Positions 53,601 to 62,218 of a stretch of DNA of 64,000 nucleotides are shown in pieces. A model generated the notes under the pieces. That model was not told where the DNA came from, did not search any database, and saw nothing but the letters and a program-made list of their open reading frames with translations. The stretch is from assembly GCA_028821395.1 (NCBI GenBank), contig JAPPGP010000186.1, positions 1-64,000 on the forward strand. The letters are read 5' to 3'. Source of the stretch: Defluviicoccus sp. (lineage in GTDB: Bacteria > Pseudomonadota > Alphaproteobacteria > MPNO01). The translations under genes were made by a program, and so were the position numbers. Numbering within the stretch: the stretch's first letter is position 1; each line of letters opens with the position of its first letter.

Positions 53601-54176
53601 ATGACCGCACGCGTCCTGGGGGCTCTGTTCGCCGTGGCCGTCATCGCGTTCCCGGGCGCGGCGAGCCGCGCCGCCGAGTACCGCATCGACCCGGCCCACA
53701 GCGTCGTCCAGTTCAAGATCTCCCATCTCGGCTTTTCCTGGATGGTCGGCGTCTTCGACAGGATCTCCGGAAGCTTCACCTTCGATCCGGCGGCGGGGCC
53801 GGCGGGCCAGAACGTCTCGGTCGAGATCGAGACCGCCAGCATCGATACCGGCCATGCCGAGCGCGACAAGCATCTGCGCTCGCGGGGCTTCCTGAACGTG
53901 AGGAAGTTCCCGAACGCGAATTTCGTCAGCACCGGCTACGAGGGCGGCGCCGAGGCCGGCACGATGAAGGGCAACCTCACCCTGATGGGGGTGACCAGGC
54001 CGATCGCCATCGCGGTGAAGAAGGTGGGCGAGGGGGACGACCCCTGGGGCGGCTACCGGGCCGGGTTCGAGGGCACGGTGACGCTCAACCGGCGGGATTT
54101 CGCCGCCGGTCGCAGGCTGGGCCCGGCGTCGGAGACGATGGAGTTCTTCCTCTCCATCGAGGGCATCCGCAACTAG
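53601..54176 (+). CDS. yceI: YceI family periplasmic protein
   Basis: A 191-residue YceI-like lipocalin-fold protein that binds polyisoprenoid compounds in the periplasm. The signal peptide (LGALFAVAVIAFPGAASRA) is clear. The mature part has AEYRIDPAHSVVQFKISHLG, GVTRPIAIAVK and FLSIEGIRN. The ATG 53601 gives a proper signal peptide, with GGAGG upstream. It sits 15 bases before a cytochrome b561 gene, as in the E. coli yceJ-yceI pair, although here yceI comes first. Confidence 0.9.
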   Translation: MTARVLGALFAVAVIAFPGAASRAAEYRIDPAHSVVQFKISHLGFSWMVGVFDRISGSFTFDPAAGPAGQNVSVEIETASIDTGHAERDKHLRSRGFLNVRKFPNANFVSTGYEGGAEAGTMKGNLTLMGVTRPIAIAVKKVGEGDDPWGGYRAGFEGTVTLNRRDFAAGRRLGPASETMEFFLSIEGIRN

Positions 54177-54191
54177 GCGGAGAGCGCCGCC

Positions 54192-54815
54192 ATGTGGCGC
54201 AACGGTGCCGACGGCTACGGTCTGGTCTCGATAGCGCTGCACTGGACCATCGCCCTCGGCACGATCGGCCTGGTGGCGCTCGGCGCGTGGATGGTGGGGC
54301 TCACCTACTACGATCCCTGGTACAACGAGTCGCTCGCGCTCCACAAGGCGTTCGGCATCGCGGTGCTGGCGCTGGCGGCGGCCAAGCTCGGCTGGCGGGT
54401 CGCCGGCCGGAGCCCCGGCTTCGACCCCGGGATCGGGCCCTGGGAGCGCGCGGGCGCGACCGCAATGCATTGGGTGCTGAACGCCGCCATCGTGCTGCTT
54501 CCGGTCACCGGATACCTGATCTCGACCTCCGAGGGCGCGGGCATCGACATGTTCGGCGTATTCGAAGTGCCCGCGCTGTTCGGGATATCCGAACGAACCC
54601 GCGACCTCGCGATCGAAATGCACTTCTACCTGGCCTACGGGCTGATCGTCCTGGTCGCCGGCCACGCGGGCGCGGCGCTCAAGCATCACTTCGTCGACCG
54701 GGGATCGACGCTGCGGCGCATGCTGGTTCCGCGACCCCCCTCACGCCGCCGCGGCCGATCTGCTAAATGGAGCGGCTTCCGCGCCCGAAACAGTCGTCGG
54801 AACGACCGGACATGA
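54192..54815 (+). CDS. Cytochrome b561-like di-heme membrane protein
   Basis: A 207-residue inner-membrane protein with four helices and candidate heme ligands: His in SIALHWTIALG, His in ALHKAFGIAV, His in AMHWVLNAAIV and His in EMHFYLAYG. This four-helix layout fits bacterial cytochrome b561 (YceJ/YodB), which moves electrons between quinol and periplasmic partners. The C-terminus is rich in Arg. It overlaps the next gene start by 4 bases (ATGA). Confidence 0.88.
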   Translation: MWRNGADGYGLVSIALHWTIALGTIGLVALGAWMVGLTYYDPWYNESLALHKAFGIAVLALAAAKLGWRVAGRSPGFDPGIGPWERAGATAMHWVLNAAIVLLPVTGYLISTSEGAGIDMFGVFEVPALFGISERTRDLAIEMHFYLAYGLIVLVAGHAGAALKHHFVDRGSTLRRMLVPRPPSRRRGRSAKWSGFRARNSRRNDRT

Positions 54816-56854
54816 CCGAAACGCAGACCGGATACCGCATCGGGGTCGATGTGGGGGGGACTTTTACGGACATCCTCTGCCTCGACGGGGAGAGGCTGCT
54901 GTCCGCCAAGGTGCCTTCCCTGCCGGGCCGCCAGTGGCGCGGCGTGCTGAACGCGCTCGCCGAGCTCGGCATCGACGCCGCCGCGATCCGGGTCTTCGTG
55001 CACGGCACCACCATCGCGACCAACACCCTGCTCGAGCGCAAGGGCGCGAAGACCGCGCTGGTGACCACCGAGGGGTTCCGCGACACGCTCGAGATCGGCC
55101 GCACCAGGCGGCTGATCGGCGGGCTCTTCGACATCAAGTTCCAGCGTCCCAGGCCGCTGGTGCCGCGGGACCGGCGGTTCGAGATCGGCGAGCGCGTCGC
55201 GGCCGACGGCGACATCCTGTCCGATGTCGAGCCGGTCGGAATCGCCGCCATTGCCGAGCGGCTGCGCGGGCGCGGCTGCGAAGCGGTGGCGGTCTGCTTC
55301 ATCAACTCCTACGCCAACGACGCCAACGAACGCCGCGCCGCAGACGCGCTGGCACAGGCGCTCGACGGCGTCGCGGTGTCGCAATCGGCGGCGGTGGTGC
55401 GCGAGAAGGGCGAGTTCGAGCGCTTCTCGACCTGCGTGCTCAACGCCTATCTGACGCCGGTGATCGACGACTATCTCGACACGCTGACCTCGGAGCTGGA
55501 AGGGCAGGGGATCGCCGCCCCGGTCAGCATCATGGGCTCCAACGGCGGCGTGATGACGCTGGCCAAGGCGTCCGAGTTCGCCGCCGGCACGTTTCTCTCC
55601 GGCCCGGTCGGCGGCGCCGGCGGTGCGGTGCGCATCTGCGAGATGGCGGGCGTCTCGTCGTGCATCACCTTCGACATGGGCGGCACCTCGACCGACGTGT
55701 CGCTGATCCACGAGCTCACGCCCCGGATCAGCCACGCCAACCAGATCGACGCCTACCCGCTCCAGGTGCCGCAGCTCGACATCCACACCATCGGCGCCGG
55801 CGGCGGCTCGATCGCCTGGATCCGGGAGGACGGCACGCTGGAAGTCGGCCCGCAGAGCGCCGGCGCGATCCCCGGCCCCGCCTGCTACGGGCGCGGCGGC
55901 GTCGAGGCGACGATCTCGGACGCCAACCTGATCCTCGGCCGGCTGCCCGGCGACCGCGCGCTGGCCGGCGATTTGCGGCTGTCGAAGGCGCTGGCGGAGG
56001 ACGCATTCCGCCGGCTTGCGGACGCGCTCGATGCCGAGGACATCGTCCGGCTCGCCGACGGCGTGCTCGGGGTCGCCGTCGCCAAGATGGCGGGCGCGGT
56101 GCGCGAGGTCTCGGTCCATCGCGGCTTCGATCCGCGCGATTTCTGCCTGCTGGGCTTCGGCGGGGCGGGGCCGATGCATGTCTTCCTGGTCGCCGAGGAG
56201 CTCGCAATCCCGCGCGTCCTGATCCCCCGCTATCCCGGACATCTGTCGGCGCTGGGACAGCTCCTCGCGGATCTGCGGCGCGACTTCGTGCGGGTCTGGG
56301 GCGGGCGGCTGGCGGCGCTCGACATCGCCGATTTCCGCGCCGAGGCAGATGCGATGCGGAGCCAAGCCAGGGCGCTGCTGGAGGGCGACGGATTCGCCTC
56401 GGACCGCCACGCCCACGATTTCAGCGTCGACATGCGCTATGTCGGGCAGTCCTACACGCTCGCCGTCCCTTGCGATCCCGAGTCCGCGGAGCTCGCGGAG
56501 CTCAGGGCCGCGTTCGGCGCGAGCCACGCCCGCACCTTCGGCCACGACGACACCGCGTCGGATGCGGAGATCGTCAACATCCGGCTGGTCTCGCGCGGCC
56601 TCGCCGACCGGCCCGCGCTCGCCTTCGGCCCGGAGCGCAAGGGCGATCCGCTGCTCGAACGGCGCCCCGTCTGGTTCGAAGACGGCTGGGTCGACTGCCC
56701 GGTCTACGACCGCGCCGCGATGCCGGCCGGCTACGCCCTGGAGGGGCCCGCGATCGTCGAGGAGGCGGGCGGGACCTCGGTGATCCCGCCGCGCTGGCGG
56801 GTCGAGGTCCACCGATCCGGGTCGCTGGATTGCCGGTTGCCGGCCGAAGGGTGA
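54812..56854 (+). CDS. hyuA: Hydantoinase A/5-oxoprolinase family protein
   Basis: A 680-residue HyuA-type ATP-dependent subunit. The phosphate loop GVDVGGTFTDILC is at the N-terminus, followed by HGTTIATNTLLERKGAKTAL, MGSNGGVMTL, FDMGGTSTDVSLI and GAGGGSIAWI. It is the partner expected for HyuB at 48988. ATG 54812 overlaps the cytochrome b561 stop. The gene is likely in the same transcript as the yceI-b561 pair, which is an odd context for hyuA. Confidence 0.9.
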   Translation: MTETQTGYRIGVDVGGTFTDILCLDGERLLSAKVPSLPGRQWRGVLNALAELGIDAAAIRVFVHGTTIATNTLLERKGAKTALVTTEGFRDTLEIGRTRRLIGGLFDIKFQRPRPLVPRDRRFEIGERVAADGDILSDVEPVGIAAIAERLRGRGCEAVAVCFINSYANDANERRAADALAQALDGVAVSQSAAVVREKGEFERFSTCVLNAYLTPVIDDYLDTLTSELEGQGIAAPVSIMGSNGGVMTLAKASEFAAGTFLSGPVGGAGGAVRICEMAGVSSCITFDMGGTSTDVSLIHELTPRISHANQIDAYPLQVPQLDIHTIGAGGGSIAWIREDGTLEVGPQSAGAIPGPACYGRGGVEATISDANLILGRLPGDRALAGDLRLSKALAEDAFRRLADALDAEDIVRLADGVLGVAVAKMAGAVREVSVHRGFDPRDFCLLGFGGAGPMHVFLVAEELAIPRVLIPRYPGHLSALGQLLADLRRDFVRVWGGRLAALDIADFRAEADAMRSQARALLEGDGFASDRHAHDFSVDMRYVGQSYTLAVPCDPESAELAELRAAFGASHARTFGHDDTASDAEIVNIRLVSRGLADRPALAFGPERKGDPLLERRPVWFEDGWVDCPVYDRAAMPAGYALEGPAIVEEAGGTSVIPPRWRVEVHRSGSLDCRLPAEG

Positions 56855-56908
56855 GCCGGGCATTATGCGCCGCCGACGCGGGATCCCTGCGAAATCGAGG
56901 ATGTGACG

Positions 56909-58234
56909 ATGGCGGACACGCTGGTCGAGGCGGCGCCCGAGCGCCCCGGCGCGATGGACAAGGCGGCGTATTTCGAGATTGCCGAACAGGCGCTGCCGGG
57001 CGGCGGGTTCGGCGGCTACAAGCTGCCGGACGATGTCCGCTTCGTGATCCACAAGGGCGAGGGGTCGAGGCTCCAGGACACCGACGGCAACTGGTACATC
57101 GACTATGTTGGCGGCGCCGGCGCGCTGATCCTCGGCCACGCGCCGCCCGTCGTGGTTGCCGCCGCCCAGGAGCAGGTGGCGCACGGGCTGCACCAGTTCG
57201 GCGCTCCCAACGCGCCGGTGCTGCGCTTCGCCGAGCGCCTGGTCGACGTCATCCCGTGTGCGGAGAAGGTGATCTTCGCGACCACCGGCTCGGAGGCCAC
57301 GGCCTACGCGCTCAGGCTTGCCCGAGCCCACACCGGTCGCGACAAGATCTTGAAATTCGAGGGTGCCTTTCACGGCAACCACGACTATTCGAATTTCAGC
57401 GTGATCCCGAACGCGCTGTCCAACTACCCGCGGGGCCGGCCCGATTCGGCCGGCATCCCCGGGCCGCTGCACGATTGCGTGCTGGTGGCGCCCTATAACG
57501 ATCTCGATGCCGCCGAGCGCATCGTCGCGGAACACCGGGACGACCTCGCCTGCGTGATCGTCGAGCCGGCACAGCGGGTGATCTTCCCGACGGACGAGTT
57601 TTTGCCCGGGCTGCGCCGGATCTGCACGGAAAACGAAGTGCTGTTGGTGTTCGATGAATCGGTAACCGGTTTTCGGCTCGCCCTCGGCGGCGCGCAGGAG
57701 TTCTTCGGAGTCGTGCCCGACCTCGCGGCCTACGCCAAGATCGTCGGCGGTGGCGTGGCGCTGTCGGCGGTCGCGGGCCCGGCGGAGATCGTCGACCGGG
57801 CCGATCCGGCGCTCGAGACCACTCCGGAATACGCCCACGTCAAGGGGACGATGCACGGCAGCCCGATTGGCGCGGCGAGCGGGATGGCGACGCTCGACAT
57901 ATTGTCCGAGCCCGGCTTCTACGCCCGCCTGCATGAAGGTGCGGAGGCCTTCGGCGCCGAGTGCCAGGCCGTGCTCGACCGCCACCGGCTGCCCGCCATC
58001 GTCACCGGCAAGGCCTCGCTCTGGCAGATCCTGTTCGCCGACCGGCATCCGGTGAACCACGGCGACATCATGGCCTCGGACCGGGCGGCGAGCCGCGCGC
58101 TCGACCTCGCGCTCCTCAAGAACGGGATCTACGTGCTGCCCAACGTGCGGCGCTTCGTCTCGGCGGCGCACGGGGCCGACGATTTCGAGCAGACCCTGAA
58201 GGCGCTCGACGCGGCCTGCCGCAGCGTCGCGTGA
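56909..58234 (+). CDS. Class III aminotransferase (glutamate-1-semialdehyde aminomutase-like)
   Basis: A 441-residue PLP enzyme of fold type I. TTGSEATAYALRLARAHTGR is the phosphate-binding region, LLVFDESVTGFR holds the conserved Asp, and AYAKIVGGG carries the Schiff-base Lys. It is nearest to the GSA aminomutase/omega-transaminase group. Ser in DESVTGFR replaces the usual Val/Met. ATG 56909 follows GAGG; the GTG 6 bases earlier is possible. It overlaps the EthD-like gene by 4 bases, so a role in amine or amino-acid catabolism is likely. Confidence 0.88.
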   Translation: MADTLVEAAPERPGAMDKAAYFEIAEQALPGGGFGGYKLPDDVRFVIHKGEGSRLQDTDGNWYIDYVGGAGALILGHAPPVVVAAAQEQVAHGLHQFGAPNAPVLRFAERLVDVIPCAEKVIFATTGSEATAYALRLARAHTGRDKILKFEGAFHGNHDYSNFSVIPNALSNYPRGRPDSAGIPGPLHDCVLVAPYNDLDAAERIVAEHRDDLACVIVEPAQRVIFPTDEFLPGLRRICTENEVLLVFDESVTGFRLALGGAQEFFGVVPDLAAYAKIVGGGVALSAVAGPAEIVDRADPALETTPEYAHVKGTMHGSPIGAASGMATLDILSEPGFYARLHEGAEAFGAECQAVLDRHRLPAIVTGKASLWQILFADRHPVNHGDIMASDRAASRALDLALLKNGIYVLPNVRRFVSAAHGADDFEQTLKALDAACRSVA

Positions 58235-58938
58235 CGGGCGCGCGCATCAAGGGGAGCGCGGTCCTCTTCTCGGAGATGACGCCGGCGCCGGGCGACGAGG
58301 GCCGGTTCAACGACTGGTACGACAACCACCACACGCCGAACCACGTGACCGGCGTGCCGGGGTTCCTGAGCGCCCACCGCTACGCCGCGCCGGACGGCCC
58401 GGGCTATCTCGCCGTCTACGACCTCGACGGCCCCGAGACGCTGGAGAGCCCGGAATACCGGTCGCGCAAGTACACCCCCGATGCGCGCACCAAGGCGATG
58501 CTGTCCTCGGTGTCGGGCTTCACCCGCTATGTCGGGCGCGAGATCGACTGCGCGTGCGCAGAAGGCGCCGGCGTCGAGGCCCTGGACTGTCCCTACATCC
58601 TCGCCGTCTTCTTCGCCGTGCCCGACGCGGCGCGGCCGGATTTCGAGGACTGGTACCGGAGCGAGCACATGGGGATGCTGCTCGCCTGCCCGGACTGGCG
58701 GATGGCGCGCATGATGGCGGTGGTGGCCGCCGACCCCGATCCGTTCACCCACATGATGCTGCACTACGTCCGACGCGCGGACGTGCTCGATGCGCCCCAG
58801 ATCCGCGCCGCGCGCGACACCCGGCGCCGCAACCGCCTCGCCGCCGAGAGCTGGTGGAACCCGCGCTTCGTCACCTACCGCAAGCGCGGCCGGCGATTCC
58901 TGAAGACCGATCCGTTCCTGGAGGGAGACAAGAGATGA
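58231..58938 (+). CDS. EthD/DUF4286-like dimeric alpha-beta barrel protein
   Basis: A 235-residue protein with two ferredoxin-like repeats. The first has FNDWYDNHHTPNHVTGVPGF and the second has FEDWYRSEHMGMLLACPDW. These two DWY...H blocks are typical of EthD-like and related proteins that bind small molecules or act in degradation pathways. Start is GTG at 58231, overlapping the aminotransferase stop. It overlaps the next gene by 4 bases. Confidence 0.78.
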   Translation: MTGARIKGSAVLFSEMTPAPGDEGRFNDWYDNHHTPNHVTGVPGFLSAHRYAAPDGPGYLAVYDLDGPETLESPEYRSRKYTPDARTKAMLSSVSGFTRYVGREIDCACAEGAGVEALDCPYILAVFFAVPDAARPDFEDWYRSEHMGMLLACPDWRMARMMAVVAADPDPFTHMMLHYVRRADVLDAPQIRAARDTRRRNRLAAESWWNPRFVTYRKRGRRFLKTDPFLEGDKR

Positions 58939-59315
58939 CCAAGGCCTATGACGACGGGCTGGAAATCCGCCGCAGCGTGCTCGGCGCCAAGTGGGTGGAC
59001 CCGCAGCTCGAGAAGGCGAAGTCCGACGATTTCGTCAACACCATCCAGGAACACGTCACCGAGCACTGCTGGGGCCTGGTCTGGACCCGCGACGGGCTCG
59101 ACCGCAAGACCCGCTCGATGCTGACGCTCGCGATCCTGACCACGCTCGGCAAGATGACCGAGCTCAAGGGCCATGTCCGGGGCGCGATCCACAACGGCTG
59201 CACGGTCGACGAGATCCGCGAGGTGCTGCTCCACGCCACCGTCTATGCCGGCGTACCGGCGGGGGTCGATGCGTTCCGCAACGCCAAGGAGGCGCTGGAC
59301 GGGCTGGAGCGGTAA
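58935..59315 (+). CDS. Carboxymuconolactone decarboxylase family protein
   Basis: A 126-residue CMD/PcaC-like protein. The sequence HCWGLVWTRDGLDRKTRSML, then LGKMTELKGHVRGAIHNGCT and EIREVLLHATVYAGVPAG, matches the gamma-carboxymuconolactone decarboxylase pattern, where the CMD domain lacks the CXXC of AhpD. The ATG overlaps the upstream stop (ATGA). It ends 36 bases before a palindromic repeat at a convergent junction. Its substrate may not be the protocatechuate lactone. Confidence 0.88.
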   Translation: MTKAYDDGLEIRRSVLGAKWVDPQLEKAKSDDFVNTIQEHVTEHCWGLVWTRDGLDRKTRSMLTLAILTTLGKMTELKGHVRGAIHNGCTVDEIREVLLHATVYAGVPAGVDAFRNAKEALDGLER

Positions 59316-59348
59316 CGCCGCTCGATACGCCGTTGGCGTACCCTGCTC

Positions 59349-59458
59349 GTCATGCCCGGACTCGATCCGGGCACCCATGGGCGCCGCCACCGCTCGCGTC
59401 CGACCGCCATGCAGGCGGAGAGGCCGAGTGGATGACCGGAACAAGTCCGGCCATGACG
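59349..59458. repeat. Composite palindromic repeat between convergent genes
   Basis: A CGTCATGCCCGGAC...GTCCGGCCATGACG composite. The first palindrome is 59352-59374 (arms ATGCCCGGA and TCCGGGCAC), then CCATGGGCGCCGCCACC, a spacer with AGGCGGAGAGGCCGAGTGG, and the second palindrome 59432-59454 (arms ATGACCGGA and TCCGGCCAT, one mismatch). Same plan as the copy at 18592. It separates the plus CMD gene from the minus maleate-isomerase-like gene. Confidence 0.85.
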
Positions 59459-59502
59459 CGGTGGGGCGGGTTGCACAGGCGATCGGGAGCCTGGCCCCGC
59501 CC

Positions 59503-60243
59503 CTAAAAATCCCGCAGCAGACGCCCGCAGCCGGCGATCCGGTCCTCGATGCCGAGCGCCCTCAACGCGGCCCAGAGGGTCGCGCTGTTGCTGGTGACGA
59601 CCGGCTTGCCGAGCGCTTCCTCCAGCGGCTCGATGGCATCGACGGTGTTGAAGTCGGTGCAGCAGACCAGCAGCGCCTCGGCTTCGGGCCGGTCGACCGC
59701 CATCGCGTGGTCGAACACTGCCCGGGGCGGGACGCGCGAGATCCGCTGGATGCCTTCGAGCGAGGCATTGAGCCCGAGCCCGGAGGCGGCGACCACCTCG
59801 ATGCCGTGTGCGGCGAGGTACTCCGTCTCGTGCGCGTTGGTCTCCTCGGTATAGGGCGTCGCCATGGCGATCCGCGCGACGCCGAGCGCCTCCAGCGCGG
59901 CGAGGATCGCGCCCGCGGTCGAGATCCCCTCGACCCCGGAGACCTCGCGCATCTTGCCGAGCAGGCGGTCGGCGGGGCAGGCCATCGACCCGGCGGTGCA
60001 GCCATAGGCGACGAGGTCGACCGCGCAGGTCGCGAGCTCGCCGCAGGCGCGGTGGAGGTCGCGCATCATCTCCGCGAAGTCGTCCGCGGCCGGGTCGGGG
60101 TGCAGCGGCGAGCGGGTGAAATGGAAGGTGACGCCGTCCGGCTTCAGCCGGTTGAACTCGGTCTCGTTGACGGTGTTGCTCGGCGGCACGATCACCCCGA
60201 TGCGGGCGCGCCAGCCGTCGGGCCTGATGCGATCCAGGGACAC
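59503..60243 (-). CDS. Maleate isomerase/arylmalonate decarboxylase-like Asp/Glu racemase superfamily protein
   Basis: A 246-residue protein of the Asp/Glu racemase superfamily. Two catalytic-type cysteines are visible, in VAYGCTAGSM and LVCCTDFNT, in the places used by maleate isomerase and arylmalonate decarboxylase. IVPPSNTVNETEF near the N-terminus is typical. Start is GTG at 60243 with GAGG upstream; the ORF begins earlier at 60300. It is divergent from the flavin reductase gene. Cis-trans isomerisation or decarboxylation of a dicarboxylate is likely. Confidence 0.87.
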   Translation of the reverse strand: MSLDRIRPDGWRARIGVIVPPSNTVNETEFNRLKPDGVTFHFTRSPLHPDPAADDFAEMMRDLHRACGELATCAVDLVAYGCTAGSMACPADRLLGKMREVSGVEGISTAGAILAALEALGVARIAMATPYTEETNAHETEYLAAHGIEVVAASGLGLNASLEGIQRISRVPPRAVFDHAMAVDRPEAEALLVCCTDFNTVDAIEPLEEALGKPVVTSNSATLWAALRALGIEDRIAGCGRLLRDF

Positions 60244-60397
60244 GGGCGTTTCCTCTGTCCGGTTGGCTTCGAGCTTGCCAAGCCGGTGGCGGCCGGACAA
60301 GCGCGCAAGGGGGCGGCCAAGCGGGCGGCACGAGCCGCCGGTTCCATCGCCGGCGGATGCGCTTTACTGTGTGGCGGCAGACTGCGGGGAGGGGGAC

Positions 60398-61015
60398 ATG
60401 GCCGAGACGCTCCGCAACAAGGAGGCGAGTTGCCTGCTCGTCTCCTGTCATCCGCTGGAGGACAGCCTGTGCCACCATCTGGTGGCGCGGGTGGAGGCGG
60501 GGCTGAAGGCGAACGGCGTCGTCTACGAGCATCTCGACCTCTACCGGCACGGGTTCGAGGCGCCGCTGTCGGCGGCCGAGCGCGGCAGCTATTTCGACGG
60601 CTTCGACGGCAGCCGGGTCGAGGCCGAAATGGCCCAGCTCAAGCGGGCGGAGACGGTGGTCCTGGTCTTCCCCACCTGGTGGTTCGGCATGCCGGCGCTG
60701 CTAAAAGGCTGGTTCGACCGGGTGTGGGCGCCCGACGTCGCCTTCGTCCACGTGCCGGCGACCGGCAGCATCTCGCCGATCCTGGACGGTCTCAAGCACT
60801 GCCTTGCGATCACCACGCTCGCCTCGCCCTGGAAAGTCGACCGGTTGCTGCTGCGCCAGCCGGTCAAGCGGGTCCTCAAGGGCGGCATCCTCAAGGGCTG
60901 CGCGCCGCAGGCGACGCTGGAGATGCTGAGCCTCTACGGCGTGAACCTGCTCGACGAGAAGCGGCTCGAGGCGTTCCGCCTGAAGATCGACCGCGCGGTC
61001 GCGAGGATACGCTGA
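60398..61015 (+). CDS. Flavodoxin-like NAD(P)H oxidoreductase
   Basis: A 205-residue protein of the NQO1/KefF-like flavodoxin-fold group. LLVSCHPLEDSLCHHLV is the phosphate loop region, VLVFPTWWFGMPALLKGWFDRVW is the conserved FMN/FAD-binding segment, and ISPILDGLKHCLAITT follows. ATG 60398 follows GGGGAGGGGG. It could supply reduced flavin or reduce quinones for neighbouring monooxygenases. The next gene begins within its last bases. Confidence 0.87.
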   Translation: MAETLRNKEASCLLVSCHPLEDSLCHHLVARVEAGLKANGVVYEHLDLYRHGFEAPLSAAERGSYFDGFDGSRVEAEMAQLKRAETVVLVFPTWWFGMPALLKGWFDRVWAPDVAFVHVPATGSISPILDGLKHCLAITTLASPWKVDRLLLRQPVKRVLKGGILKGCAPQATLEMLSLYGVNLLDEKRLEAFRLKIDRAVARIR

Positions 61016-62214
61016 GCGGGACCCAAGATCGCGTCCTGATTGCGGGGGCGGGTCCGGTCGGCAGCGTCGCCGCGCTGGCGCTGGCGCGCGCCGGCATCCC
61101 GGTGACCCTGGTCGAGGCCTGTGACAGCCTGCCGCTCGATCTTCGCGCCTCGACCTTCCACCCGCCGACCCTCGACATGCTCGACGAGCTCGACGTCGTC
61201 GATGCGCTGATCGCCCAGGGCATCGTCTGCCCGGTCTGGCAGAACCGCGATACCGCGCGCGGCATCGTCGCCGAGTGGGATCTCGGCGTTCTCAGGGACG
61301 ACACCGGCCACCCCTACCGGGTGCAGGCCGAGCAGTACAAGCTCAACGGCATCGTCGTCGACATCCTGGAGGGGATGCAAGAGGCCGAAGTCAGGTTCTC
61401 CACCGAAGCGGTCGCCGCCCGCCAGGATTCCGACCGGGTCATGCTCGACGTGGACGGGCCGGGTGGCGCGATAACCCTGACCGGGCGCTACCTGATCGCC
61501 GCCGACGGCGCATCGAGCGTTGTCCGCATCGGCGCGGGGATCGGGTTTCCCGGCCTCACCTTCCCCGAGCTCTGGCTCTGCACCTCGACGGAATACGACT
61601 TCGCGGCCCATTTCGAGAATCTCGCGCCCATCGCCTATGTCGCCGACCCGGAATCCTGGTTCGTGTTCGTGCGCGTGCCCGGCCTGTGGCGGCTGCTGAT
61701 GCCGACCCGGCCCGGCGACACCGCCGAGGAGCTGGTGAGCGAGGAGGTGGTCCAGGCGCGGATGCACGCCGTCTGTCCCAAGGAAGGGCCGTACGAGACC
61801 TATCACCGGACGGCCTACGCGGTGCATCAGCGGGTCGCGGAGACCTACCGCGCGGGACGGATCTTCCTCGCCGGCGATTCGGCCCACATCAACAACCCGC
61901 TCGGCGGGATGGGGATGAACGGCGGCATCCACGATGCGGTCAATCTGTGCGCCAAGATCGTCAAGGTGTGGCACGGCGAGGCGGACGAGGCGCTGTTCGA
62001 CCTCTACGACGCGCAGCGCCGGCCGATCGCCGTCGAATACGTGCAGGCGGCGACGCTGCGCAACAAGGCGCTGCTGGAGGAAAGGGACCCCACGGTGCGG
62101 GAGAAGCGGCTCGACGACCTCGCCCGCCAGGCCGAGGACCCGGCGAAGGCGCGCGAGTTCCTGCTGCGCTCCTCGATGATCGCGGCGTTGAGAAAGGCGG
62201 AGGCGGTCGGCTGA
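61012..62214 (+). CDS. FAD-dependent aromatic-hydroxylase-like monooxygenase with a CTG start
   Basis: A 400-residue group A flavoprotein monooxygenase (PHBH fold). VLIAGAGPVGSVAAL is the FAD loop, LIAADGASSVVR fits the DG motif, and FLAGDSAHINNPLGGMGMNG is the GD motif. The frame has no ATG, GTG or TTG in front of the FAD loop. CTG at 61012 overlaps the upstream stop (CTGA) with GAGG 6 bases before it, so I take this as the start. The enzymes hydroxylate aromatic substrates. Confidence 0.85.
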   Translation: MSGTQDRVLIAGAGPVGSVAALALARAGIPVTLVEACDSLPLDLRASTFHPPTLDMLDELDVVDALIAQGIVCPVWQNRDTARGIVAEWDLGVLRDDTGHPYRVQAEQYKLNGIVVDILEGMQEAEVRFSTEAVAARQDSDRVMLDVDGPGGAITLTGRYLIAADGASSVVRIGAGIGFPGLTFPELWLCTSTEYDFAAHFENLAPIAYVADPESWFVFVRVPGLWRLLMPTRPGDTAEELVSEEVVQARMHAVCPKEGPYETYHRTAYAVHQRVAETYRAGRIFLAGDSAHINNPLGGMGMNGGIHDAVNLCAKIVKVWHGEADEALFDLYDAQRRPIAVEYVQAATLRNKALLEERDPTVREKRLDDLARQAEDPAKAREFLLRSSMIAALRKAEAVG

Positions 62215-62218
62215 AGCG

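Noticed and set aside
54686-58171. A 1161-aa minus-strand ORF
   Set aside because: Antisense to hyuA and the aminotransferase, rich in Arg/His/Asp as expected from GC-rich shadow translation.
59173-62214. A 1013-aa plus-strand ORF covering several genes
   Set aside because: Only the part from 61012 is the monooxygenase. The rest is out of frame with the NQO-like and CMD genes or antisense to the maleate-isomerase-like gene.
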